Below, piece by piece: positions 41,662-49,494 of a DNA stretch of 64,000 nucleotides (position 1 is the stretch's first letter; every line of letters starts with the position of its first letter). The DNA comes from DASXHZ01 sp036488085. Lineage in GTDB: Bacteria; Acidobacteriota; Thermoanaerobaculia; Gp7-AA8. The stretch lies in contig DASXHZ010000036.1 in assembly GCA_036488085.1 (NCBI GenBank), positions 1 through 64,000 on the forward strand, written 5' to 3'. Below the pieces are notes generated by a model that made no database searches, was not told where the DNA came from, and was given only the letters and a program-made list of their open reading frames with translations. The position numbers were made by a program, and so were the translations under genes.

Positions 41662-42345
41662 ATGTCCCGCCGCTCCCTCCTCGAAAAAGTCTGTAGCGAA
41701 CAAATCATCGGCGTCGTCCGGGAAGAAAGCGCCGACGTCGCGACGCACGTCATCGACGCTTACGCGCGGAACGGCATCCGGGTCATCGAGGTGACGATGA
41801 CGACGCCGGACGCGGTCGAGCTGATGTCGATTGCGGCGCAGAAATACGCCAGCGCGGAAATCGTGATCGCTGCCGGAACGGTGCGCAGCACCAACGACGC
41901 TGCGCTCGCCCGGCGCGCCGGAGCGCAGGTAATCGTCTCGCCGCACACCGACCTGCGCGTCATCGAATACGCGAACGAGAACGACCTTCTCGCGATCGCC
42001 GGCGCCTCCACGCCGACCGAGATCATCCGCGCCTGGGAAGGCGGCTGCGACATCGTGAAGGTCTATCCCGCCGCGTACCTCGGCGGCCCCGACTACATCC
42101 GCGTGATCCGCGGTCCGATTCGCGACATCCCGATGCTGGCAGGCGGCCCCGTGCCGCTCGACACGATCGACTCCTACCTCGACGCCGGCTGCGTCGCCGT
42201 GAACCTCGGCCCCTCGCTCGCCGTTCCCGATCTCGTGCGCGGCGCGCAGTGGGATGAGATCGGCCGGCGATGCGTCCTGGCGGCGTCAATTATCCAGTCG
42301 CGGCGACAGGTCTCGTCCAACGAGCCGTCGACTTACGTTCACTAG
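41662..42345 (+). CDS. eda: KDPG/KHG aldolase
   Basis: A 227-residue class I aldolase that splits 2-keto-3-deoxy-6-phosphogluconate to pyruvate and glyceraldehyde-3-phosphate, and/or 4-hydroxy-2-oxoglutarate. It has VIEVTMTTPDAVE with the catalytic Glu, IAAGTVRS, and the Schiff-base lysine in DIVKVYPA, then GGPVPLDTI for phosphate binding. No edd or sugar genes adjoin it. The secreted protein gene follows with no gap. Confidence 0.9.
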   Translation: MSRRSLLEKVCSEQIIGVVREESADVATHVIDAYARNGIRVIEVTMTTPDAVELMSIAAQKYASAEIVIAAGTVRSTNDAALARRAGAQVIVSPHTDLRVIEYANENDLLAIAGASTPTEIIRAWEGGCDIVKVYPAAYLGGPDYIRVIRGPIRDIPMLAGGPVPLDTIDSYLDAGCVAVNLGPSLAVPDLVRGAQWDEIGRRCVLAASIIQSRRQVSSNEPSTYVH

Positions 42346-42828
42346 ATGCCGCTGCTGCTCGCCATCCTCTTCGCCGTCGCGCCGTCCGTCAGCCAGACGT
42401 CGTGGATGCGTCCGGACGCATTCCATCTGACCATCGGCATGGCGAAGCCGGATGCGGTGAAGGCGCTCAGCTCGGGCGGCTTGACCCTCCGCGACGGCGA
42501 CCACGCCGGTCAACTGGTCGCCGACATCACGCCGACAAAATCGATCACGATCGAGTTCGCGAAGGACCGACTGCAGTCGGTGCGTTTCGAGCTCTTCACG
42601 ATGTCCGATGTGATGGGTGCCGCATTCGAAGAGGAGAAGAGGTTTTTGCGGGACTCCTTCGGCGCGCCGAAGCCCATCGCGTCGAAATCCGTCGCGTCAA
42701 AGTCGATGGTGATCTACGACGCAACCCTGCCGAACGTCATGGCCGTCGTCACAACCGACGTGAAGCAGGGACTGAGCACGCTCGCCGTGCGCTACTTCGA
42801 TCCCGCTACTGCGTCCCGCCGCCACTGA
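42346..42828 (+). CDS. Small exported protein, unknown function
   Basis: A 160-residue protein with a short hydrophobic leader (MPLLLAILFAVAPSVS). The rest is mixed alpha/beta with ITIEFAKDRLQSVRFELF and a repeated IASKSVASKSM. No family recognised. The ATG is immediately after the aldolase stop, so translation is probably coupled. The 3' end overlaps the convergent beta-propeller gene by 23 bp. Confidence 0.7.
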   Translation: MPLLLAILFAVAPSVSQTSWMRPDAFHLTIGMAKPDAVKALSSGGLTLRDGDHAGQLVADITPTKSITIEFAKDRLQSVRFELFTMSDVMGAAFEEEKRFLRDSFGAPKPIASKSVASKSMVIYDATLPNVMAVVTTDVKQGLSTLAVRYFDPATASRRH

Positions 42829-44719
42829 GCGTGACCGCGACGGCCGTCTGCGGGACGTAGCGCCCCATTTTTCCCTGGTAGACCCACACACCCTCGCCCT
42901 GTGTCCCGACGAAGTAGCGGTCGGAGATGAACGGATCGAGCGCGATCGCGGTCACCTCGGTGTGCCGCGTCGGCGGTGCAAGTGAGCTCCAGTCGTTCTC
43001 CTTCGGGTCGGCGACCAGGATCTCGCGCTCACGCGACGTAAGGAAGAGCCGCTCGCCGCTGAACACCGCGGCGTACTGCGCGTCCGGCGCGTCGGCCGGA
43101 ATCCAGCGGAAGTTCTCGTCGACACGCCCAGCCTTAACGCCTTGAGCGCCGGCGATGAATACAAACTGGTCGGCGCCCGCCTGCCGCAGCGCGAGGGTGC
43201 GTCCGCGCGGCGGAGCGTCGATGATCTTTAGCCAGCGCGAGCCGTCAAATGCCGTCAGACCGTTCTCGGTGAGCGCGAATAGCGCGCGCTTGTCGCCGAG
43301 CGCGCCGATCACGATGTCGACCGTGCGCGTGTCGGCGCCGCCGAGGACGTACCAGGACTTGCCGCCGTCGCGAGAGGTGTAGACGCCTTCGTTCGTGGCG
43401 GCGAAGAGCCGATTGCGATTGAAGCGAACGACCTTGTCGATGCGGAGAGGCAGGTTCACCGGAGCGGCCTGCGTCCATTCGGAACCGTCGTTGCTGAAAA
43501 AGAACCCGCGCTCCGATCCGGCGACAAACTTCGGATCGCCTTCGCCGTCGCGTGCGACCTCGAGCGAGAGCACCTCAGGAAGCTTGGTGGCGTCGCTCGC
43601 GCGGTCCCACGTCGCGCCGCCGTCGTTCGAGCGATAGAGGCCGGATGCCGCCCCCCCAAAGACGACCGAGGCGTACACGCGGTCTTTCGCGGATGGATCG
43701 GGGACGATCGACGTGATCTTCACGTCGTACAAACCCTTGCACGAACGCGTGAACGTCTTCGCGTCGTCGTCGGAGACGTAGACACCATCGCCTTCGACGC
43801 CGATCACGACCCGGTGCGGACGTTGCGCATCGAGTGCGATGGAGTTGATGACGAGGTCCTCGCTCGAGACCGCGTACCACGACTTCCCGCGGTCATCGGT
43901 GCGATACAGACCGCCGACCGAGCCGGCGTAGACCGTGTCGCGATTGCACGGATCCACCTCGATGTCGTGAATGCGCCGGTTGTTGAAACCGTCGCGATAC
44001 CGCGTCCACTTGTCGCCGCGGTCAGCGGAGTTGTAAACCCAGCCGCAGGTCGAGACCCAGACGCTGTCGGGATTGTCGCGCTCGATCAGGATCTGGAACA
44101 TGTCCGTATCGAGCACCATCCCGTTGTTGATCATCTTCCACGTCTTCCCGCCGTCCTCGGAGCGCTGCCCCTGGCGCCACGTCCCGACGTAGATGCGGTC
44201 GTGCGTGCGGGGATCGATGGCGAGCGACTCGACGTTTTCCTGGTCGGAGATCTTCTTCCACGACTCGCCGCTGTCGTCGGAGCGGTAGACGCCCGTCAGG
44301 CCGCCAACGACGACCACGCTCGGATTGTGAGAATCGATCGAGATGGCGCGGACGGAGAAGTCTTCGAGGCCGGCATCGCGGCGCGTCCAGGTCTTTCCGC
44401 GATCGCTGGAGACGGCGATGACGCCGCCGCCCCAGAGGCCCCAGCTCGCGGTCCAGAGACGCCCGTCGTGGTCGACGAGCAGGTTGTCGACGATGTAACC
44501 GGGGAACGGGGTGCCGTGGTACGGGTTCGTCCACGTCTTCGCGGCGTCGGTCGAGACATACACCTCCCCGCCGGACGTGCCGAGGTACAGCGTATCGGGG
44601 TCTCGCGGGTCGACGATCAGGGCGCGGACGTCGGCGCCGAAAAGGGCCGCGCGCCGCCACTGCGCGAACAGAGGCGTCGAGACGAGAAGAAGAACGATCA
44701 GAATCAGGAACTTACGCAT
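42806..44719 (-). CDS. Exported BNR/sortilin-like beta-propeller protein
   Basis: A 637-residue secreted protein with a signal peptide (RKFLILIVLLLVSTPLFAQ) and at least eight Asp-box type repeats: VSTDAAKTW, SSDRGKTW, RSDDSGESW, RSEDGGKTW, SADRGDKW, RTDDRGKSW, RSNDGGATW and SRDGGKSW. This is the BNR/Vps10-like propeller shared with sialidase-fold and photosystem-assembly proteins. No catalytic sialidase residues are evident, so binding is more likely than hydrolysis. Start ATG 44719; GTG 44725 is an alternative. Confidence 0.85.
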   Translation of the reverse strand: MRKFLILIVLLLVSTPLFAQWRRAALFGADVRALIVDPRDPDTLYLGTSGGEVYVSTDAAKTWTNPYHGTPFPGYIVDNLLVDHDGRLWTASWGLWGGGVIAVSSDRGKTWTRRDAGLEDFSVRAISIDSHNPSVVVVGGLTGVYRSDDSGESWKKISDQENVESLAIDPRTHDRIYVGTWRQGQRSEDGGKTWKMINNGMVLDTDMFQILIERDNPDSVWVSTCGWVYNSADRGDKWTRYRDGFNNRRIHDIEVDPCNRDTVYAGSVGGLYRTDDRGKSWYAVSSEDLVINSIALDAQRPHRVVIGVEGDGVYVSDDDAKTFTRSCKGLYDVKITSIVPDPSAKDRVYASVVFGGAASGLYRSNDGGATWDRASDATKLPEVLSLEVARDGEGDPKFVAGSERGFFFSNDGSEWTQAAPVNLPLRIDKVVRFNRNRLFAATNEGVYTSRDGGKSWYVLGGADTRTVDIVIGALGDKRALFALTENGLTAFDGSRWLKIIDAPPRGRTLALRQAGADQFVFIAGAQGVKAGRVDENFRWIPADAPDAQYAAVFSGERLFLTSREREILVADPKENDWSSLAPPTRHTEVTAIALDPFISDRYFVGTQGEGVWVYQGKMGRYVPQTAVAVTLSGGGTQ

Positions 44720-44776
44720 GAACACCCGTGATTGATGAATTTACCACGTAGGCACTCAAGCAAACGGGCTGCCGTT

Positions 44777-44880
44777 CAGAGCGCAGTGCACAGAGCGCAG
44801 AGCGGAGAGCCCCACCCGACCGGCGTGTCTTCTTCTGCGCTCTGCGCTCTGCGCTCTGCGCTCTGCCCACTGCGCTCTAG
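44777..44880. repeat. CTCTGCG-type inverted repeat before galU
   Basis: The right arm (44834-44880) is a 7-bp tandem repeat of TCTGCGC. The left arm (44777-44810) is its inverse complement with a few mismatches. A second member lies inside sufS at 54244-54322. It fills most of the gap between the divergent starts 44719 and 44896. Confidence 0.88.
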
Positions 44881-44883
44881 TAT
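44878..44883 (+). promoter_or_regulatory. TANNNT box (TAGTAT) for galU
   Basis: TAGTAT is 12 nt before ATG 44896, with no Shine-Dalgarno, right at the edge of the inverted repeat. Confidence 0.3.
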
Positions 44884-44895
44884 CCTTCGCGCCGC

Positions 44896-45792
44896 ATGAG
44901 CACTCTCCGGCGGCGCGATATCGATCGACTTCGCACCTGCGTTTTCCCCTGCGCGGGGTTCGGGACGCGCTTCTTCCCGGCGACAAAAGTGATCCCGAAG
45001 GAGATGCTGCCCCTCGTCGATAAGCCGATCTTGCAGTACGGGATCGAGGAGGCGCGCGACTCCGGCTTCGACAAGTTGATCATCGTCAACTCGAAGGGGA
45101 AAGACTCGATTCTCGACCACTTCGACCGCTCGACGGAGCTCGAACGATCGCTCCAGGAGCGCGGAAAGACCGAATTGCTCGCCGAGGTGCAGGCGGTCAG
45201 CAACATGGTCGACCTGGTCACCGTGCGCCAGAAAGAGGCCCTCGGCCTCGGCCACGCGGTGATGCAGGCGCGCGACGCCGTCGGCAAGCATCCATTCGCC
45301 GTCGTGCTGCCGGACGACGTCATCCTCGCCGAGGAGCCCTGCCTGCTGCAGATGCGGCGCGTGTTCGAGGAGACCGGACGCCCGGTGATCGCGCTGATGG
45401 AAGTGTCGGATGAAGAGACGGCGCGCTACGGCATAGCCGGCGGCGAGTTGATCGGCGGCGGACGATTCAAGATCGCGGAGATGGTGGAGAAGCCGAAGAT
45501 CAATCCCCCTTCGAACTACGCGATCATCGGCCGCTACATCCTCCCGCCCGAGATCTTCGGCATCCTGGAACAGACCGAGCGCGGGGCGGGCGGCGAGATC
45601 CAGCTCACCGACGCGTTGCGCGAGCTCCTACGCGCCGGCGACTTCTACGGCGTCGTGTTCGAGGGGAAGCGCTACGACGCGGGCGAGAAGCTCGGGTACC
45701 TGAAGGCGACCGTCGACTACGCACTGAAGCACCCCGCGCTCGGATCCGAGTTCCGGGCCTATCTCGAATCGATCGTCACGCGGCAATCGTGA
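44896..45792 (+). CDS. galU: UTP-glucose-1-phosphate uridylyltransferase
   Basis: A 298-residue nucleotidyltransferase that makes UDP-glucose for envelope glycans. It has the donor motif PCAGFGTRFFPATKVIPKEM (about 18-37), DKPILQYGIEEA, and KEALGLGHAVMQA with VLPDDV for the metal site, then EMVEKPKINPPSNYAIIGRY. Length and motifs fit GalU rather than GlmU or RmlA. Its stop overlaps the start of the next gene (GTGA). Confidence 0.94.
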   Translation: MSTLRRRDIDRLRTCVFPCAGFGTRFFPATKVIPKEMLPLVDKPILQYGIEEARDSGFDKLIIVNSKGKDSILDHFDRSTELERSLQERGKTELLAEVQAVSNMVDLVTVRQKEALGLGHAVMQARDAVGKHPFAVVLPDDVILAEEPCLLQMRRVFEETGRPVIALMEVSDEETARYGIAGGELIGGGRFKIAEMVEKPKINPPSNYAIIGRYILPPEIFGILEQTERGAGGEIQLTDALRELLRAGDFYGVVFEGKRYDAGEKLGYLKATVDYALKHPALGSEFRAYLESIVTRQS

Positions 45793-46250
45793 AACGAATC
45801 GACCTCCTCGATCTCCCCGAGGGGATGCGGACGCTCGTCGGCGAATGCGAGGTCACCGGCAACCGGACCGCGTTCGAGCGCGGAGGACGTCCCGTCGCGA
45901 TGCTGGTGTCGTACGACGAATGGCTCGCGCTGCGCGAGACGATCGCGATCGTCAACGACCAGCGGATCATCGCGGCGTGGCGGAAGTCGGAAGCCGAGGT
46001 GTCGCGCGGCGCGATCGTCGAGGCCTTTGATCTTCCACGCGTCCGGGTGGCGAAGTCCGTGTCCATTCCGGACGACGCCCGCGCGCTCCTCCACCGCATC
46101 GACGACGACCCGATCGCCGGCGCTCCGCTGTTCGAGCCGCTGAAAGGCCTCTGGAGCGCGCGCGACGGGGCGTTGCGTGTCGTTTACCGCATCGACGCCG
46201 AGGCGCGGGTGATCCTCGTGATGCTGATCGCACAGGCAGAGGACAAATGA
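45789..46250 (+). CDS. Single-chain Phd/YefM-like antitoxin fused to RelE-like domain
   Basis: A 153-residue protein of two parts. The N-terminal part (about 15-55) has ECEVTGNRTAFERGGRPVAMLVSYDEWLALRET, which reads like a Phd/YefM antitoxin DNA-binding fold. The C-terminal part (about 90-150) has LFEPLKGLWSARDGALRVVYRIDAEAR, the RelE/ParE core around the third and fourth strands. Toxin and antitoxin are normally separate genes. Start GTG overlaps galU by 4 bp; its stop overlaps maf (ATGA). It may be a housekeeping-locked or inactive form. Confidence 0.68.
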   Translation: MKRIDLLDLPEGMRTLVGECEVTGNRTAFERGGRPVAMLVSYDEWLALRETIAIVNDQRIIAAWRKSEAEVSRGAIVEAFDLPRVRVAKSVSIPDDARALLHRIDDDPIAGAPLFEPLKGLWSARDGALRVVYRIDAEARVILVMLIAQAEDK

Positions 46251-46825
46251 AGTTCATCCTCGCCTCCGCTTCCCCTCGGCGGCGCGAGTTGCTCGCGTCG
46301 ATTGGGCTGACGTTCGACGTCATTCCGAGTCATGTACCCGAGGTGCGCGATGAGCGCGAGTCGCCGGAGGAGTACGTGGCGAGGCTCTCGCGCGAGAAAG
46401 CGCAGGCGGTTGCGAGCAAGTACGCCGACGAATGGATCATCGCCGCAGATACGACGGTTCTCCTCGGAGAACAGCTCCTCGAGAAGCCGGTCGACGAGGC
46501 AGACGCGCGGCGGATGCTGGCCACGATCGCCGGACATACGCACATCGTCTACACCGGCGTGACGCTCCAAAACGTCTCGGCCGGCTGGTCCGAGACCCGG
46601 ATCGCCGAATCGGAGGTCAGAATGCTCCCGCTGTCATCCGAAGACATAGTCTGGTACGTAAAGACAGGTGAGCCGCTCGACAAGGCGGGGGCCTACGCGG
46701 TGCAGGGGATTGGCTCGATGTTCATCGACTCCATTCACGGCAGTTACTCCAATGTGGTTGGATTGCCGCTTGCTACGCTCTTCCAGATGCTCCGAAAAGC
46801 TGGAATCGACCCCTTAGCGCACTAG
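46247..46825 (+). CDS. maf: Maf-like nucleoside triphosphate pyrophosphatase
   Basis: A 192-residue cytosolic enzyme that hydrolyses dTTP/UTP or modified NTPs to monophosphates. It has LASASPRRRELLASIGL at the N-terminus, ADTTVLLGEQLLEKPVD, TGVTL and the C-terminal DKAGAYAVQGIGSMFI and GSYSNVVGLPLA. Its ATG overlaps the stop of the fusion protein. Confidence 0.94.
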   Translation: MKFILASASPRRRELLASIGLTFDVIPSHVPEVRDERESPEEYVARLSREKAQAVASKYADEWIIAADTTVLLGEQLLEKPVDEADARRMLATIAGHTHIVYTGVTLQNVSAGWSETRIAESEVRMLPLSSEDIVWYVKTGEPLDKAGAYAVQGIGSMFIDSIHGSYSNVVGLPLATLFQMLRKAGIDPLAH

Positions 46826-46828
46826 AAT
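46823..46828 (+). promoter_or_regulatory. TANNNT box (TAGAAT) for the MCE gene
   Basis: TAGAAT begins at the TAG stop of maf and is 6 nt before ATG 46835, with no Shine-Dalgarno. It would allow the mce-ddl part to be transcribed separately from galU-maf. Confidence 0.38.
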
Positions 46829-46834
46829 TCACGC

Positions 46835-48379
46835 ATGTCGTCAGCAGCAAAGGTCGGCGCTTTCATCATCGCTATCCTGGCGGTCCTCGGCTATTTCATT
46901 CTGAAGATCGAGGACATCAACGTCCATCGCCGCGGCCACGGCACGCGCGATGTGACCGCCGTGTTCGACGATGTGGCGGGTCTCGACAACAAATCGCCCG
47001 TCCGCATCGCCGGCGTCCGCAAGGGAAAGGTCAAAGACATCGAAGTCATGCCGAACGGCAAGGCGCGCGTGACGATGGAGATCGACGACGACGTTCCGAT
47101 CCACAGCAACTCCACGGCACGCGTCACGAACCTCGGTCTCCTCGGCGAGAAGTACATTGAACTGAATCCCGGCACGAGCGCCGCTCCGGTCGTTCCGAGC
47201 TCGGACCAGGAGACGATGGTGCAGTCGGCGCCGGCACCCGCGTCGATCGACGACGTCACGACGCAGATCTCGGCGATCGCGACGGACGTCAAAGCGGTCA
47301 CCGCCTCCATGCGCGACGTCCTCGGCGGCCCCGCCGGCGAGCAGCGCCTCTCCGAGATCGTCGCCAACGTCCAGGCGATCACCGCCCAGACGCGCGAGTT
47401 GCTCGCCGCGAACCGCGCGAACGTCGACGCCACGATGGCGAACGTCCGCGTCATCAGCGAACAGTTGCGTACCGACATCCCGCGCCTCGCCGACTCGATC
47501 GATCGTGTGGCGAACGAGGTCGGCGGCACCGTTGGCGAGAATCGGAAAGACGTTCACCAGGTCGTGGAGAACATGCGCGACCTCTCGAAGGACCTCCGCA
47601 CCACGGCGGACAACCTGAACAACATCACCGGCCAGATGCGCAGCGGCGAAGGGACGGTCGGCAAGCTTCTCTACAGCAACGAGGCGCACGACAAGCTGAC
47701 CAACGCGCTCACGGCAGTCGAGAGCGGCGTCAACGAGCTGCGGAACACGCTCGGCCGCGCCGCGAAGATGCGTCTCGACCTCGGCATCCAGGCGAACTAC
47801 TACGCCGGCTTGAAACAGACGCCGGTGACGCAGTTCGTCGGCGGCAATTCGCGCGCTGAGGTCATGCTGCGCATCACGCCCGACCCCGAGAAGAACCGCT
47901 TCTACAACATCGTCATCGCCGACGACCCGCACGGCGCGTCGCAGACGCGGACGTATGAACAGACCGTGACCGATCCGGCTACGGGCCAGACGACCACCAC
48001 GATCACCGACACGACGAAGTACGACCGCACTTACCTGCTTGGCGCACAGGCCGGCTGGGTACTGAATCAGTTCGCGGTCCGCCTCGGCATGATCGACAGC
48101 ACCGGCGGCGCCGCGGTCGACTACCAGTTCAACCCGCGCATCCGGATCACCGGCGAGGCGTTCGACTTCGGCAAGAAGCGCGATCCGAATCCGCACCTCC
48201 GGTTCACCGGCCAATACGTCATCCGGCAGGAGACACCGAAAACACCGCTGATCTTCGTCTCCGGTGGTCTCGACGATCCGCTGAACAAGAACGGCCGCGC
48301 CTTCACGTTCGGCGGCGGCATCCGCTGGCGCGACGACGATCTCAAATATCTCCTGAGCAGCGTCCCAATCGGCCGATGA
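46835..48379 (+). CDS. MCE-domain protein with helical stalk and C-terminal beta-barrel-like region
   Basis: A 514-residue envelope protein. One N-terminal TM helix (about 5-24) precedes an MCE/MlaD domain (about 38-115; VFDDVAGLDNKSPVRIAGVRKGKV, ARVTNLGLLGEKYIEL). Then comes a long helical stretch (about 135-310) of repeated ITAQTRELL-type heptads, and a C-terminal region (about 315-514) with alternating hydrophobic strands ending in WRDDDLKYLLSS, resembling an outer-membrane barrel. MCE proteins carry lipids between membranes; this layout could span the periplasm. No MlaE/MlaF genes adjoin it. Its stop overlaps ddl (ATGA). Confidence 0.82.
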   Translation: MSSAAKVGAFIIAILAVLGYFILKIEDINVHRRGHGTRDVTAVFDDVAGLDNKSPVRIAGVRKGKVKDIEVMPNGKARVTMEIDDDVPIHSNSTARVTNLGLLGEKYIELNPGTSAAPVVPSSDQETMVQSAPAPASIDDVTTQISAIATDVKAVTASMRDVLGGPAGEQRLSEIVANVQAITAQTRELLAANRANVDATMANVRVISEQLRTDIPRLADSIDRVANEVGGTVGENRKDVHQVVENMRDLSKDLRTTADNLNNITGQMRSGEGTVGKLLYSNEAHDKLTNALTAVESGVNELRNTLGRAAKMRLDLGIQANYYAGLKQTPVTQFVGGNSRAEVMLRITPDPEKNRFYNIVIADDPHGASQTRTYEQTVTDPATGQTTTTITDTTKYDRTYLLGAQAGWVLNQFAVRLGMIDSTGGAAVDYQFNPRIRITGEAFDFGKKRDPNPHLRFTGQYVIRQETPKTPLIFVSGGLDDPLNKNGRAFTFGGGIRWRDDDLKYLLSSVPIGR

Positions 48380-49494
48380 TCCGAGCCGCACTCCTCTTCG
48401 GCGGCCGCTCCGCCGAGCACGACGTGTCGATCCTCTCCGCCCGCTCGGTCGCGAAAGCCGCATCCGACCGCGTCGACTTCGTCCCCATTTTCGTCACGAA
48501 GGACGGCCATTTCACCGATCCCGCGTTCAGTGCCTCGGTGCTTGGTGGGCAGTGGCCAATGGCCGGTGGCCAGAAGGATGACATCCGGCCACCGGCCACT
48601 GGCGACCGGCCACTAACTTTCTCCTTCGAATCCTGGCTCCGCACTACCAACATCGACGTCGCCTTCCCCCTCATCCACGGCACCGGCGGCGAGGACGGCG
48701 CGTTGCAGGGCTACCTCGAGACGCTCGGCGTCCCCTACGTCGGCAGCGGCGTCACGGCGTCCGCAGTCGGGATGGACAAGCACCACATGAAGCAGGCGTT
48801 CGCCGCCGCGAAGCTGCCGATGGTCGACTACGTCCCGGTGACGGACGCTGAGTGGAAGAACGAACGCGATCGCGTGACGCGGTCGGTCGTGAACGCGATG
48901 CGGTTGCCGTACTTCGTGAAGCCGGCGAACAGCGGCTCGTCTGTTGGCGTGACGAAGGTGAAGAACGACCGTGAGCTCGCGCCGGCGATCGAGTTCGCGT
49001 TCCGCTTCGACGAGAAAGTGCTGGTCGAGCGCGGCATCGATGCCCGCGAGATCGAGGTCGCGGTCCTCGGCAACGAACAGCCCGAGGCGAGCATCGCCGG
49101 CGAGATCGTCGCGGGACGCGACTTCTATGACTATGAAGACAAGTACGTCGAGAACAAGTCGCAGCTCGTGATTCCGGCGAAGCTGCCGAAAGAGAAGGGC
49201 GACGAGTTCCGGAAGCTCGCCGTCAGCGCGTTCAAGGCGATCAGCGCCGCCGGCTTCGCGCGCGTCGACTTTTTCCTCGAGCGCGGGACGAACCGGCTCT
49301 ACCTCAACGAGATCAACACGATCCCAGGCTTCACGAGCATCTCGATGTATCCGAAGCTGTGGGAGGCGACGGAGGTCAAGTACCCGCGGCTAATCGAGCG
49401 CCTTCTCGAGCTCGGGATCGAGCGCTCGCGTGCCCGGGCGGCGCGCCGCGACACAGCGATGGCGTGGTTCGAGAGCGTAAAGTCGCTCACGTGA
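48376..49494 (+). CDS. ddl: D-alanine-D-alanine ligase with in-frame repeat insert
   Basis: A 372-residue ATP-grasp enzyme that joins two D-Ala for peptidoglycan. It has LLFGGRSAEHDVSILSA, IHGTGGEDGALQGYLETLGVPYVGS, PYFVKPANSGSSVGV, FARVDFFLE and LNEINTIPGFTSISMYPK. Residues 59-80 (QWPMAGG to TGDRPL) come from a palindromic repeat (48551-48614) placed in an N-terminal-domain loop; the ATP and D-Ala sites are intact, so it is probably active. It overlaps the MCE gene by 4 bp and the membrane protein gene by 4 bp (GTGA). Confidence 0.94.
   Translation: MIRAALLFGGRSAEHDVSILSARSVAKAASDRVDFVPIFVTKDGHFTDPAFSASVLGGQWPMAGGQKDDIRPPATGDRPLTFSFESWLRTTNIDVAFPLIHGTGGEDGALQGYLETLGVPYVGSGVTASAVGMDKHHMKQAFAAAKLPMVDYVPVTDAEWKNERDRVTRSVVNAMRLPYFVKPANSGSSVGVTKVKNDRELAPAIEFAFRFDEKVLVERGIDAREIEVAVLGNEQPEASIAGEIVAGRDFYDYEDKYVENKSQLVIPAKLPKEKGDEFRKLAVSAFKAISAAGFARVDFFLERGTNRLYLNEINTIPGFTSISMYPKLWEATEVKYPRLIERLLELGIERSRARAARRDTAMAWFESVKSLT
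48551..48614. repeat. TGGCC-type palindromic repeat inside ddl
   Basis: A 12-bp perfect stem (48560-48571 and 48587-48598) is flanked by an outer 7-bp match (AGTGGCC at 48551-48557 with GGCCACT at 48608-48614). It translates in frame to a Gly/Pro-rich loop in Ddl. Confidence 0.88.
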
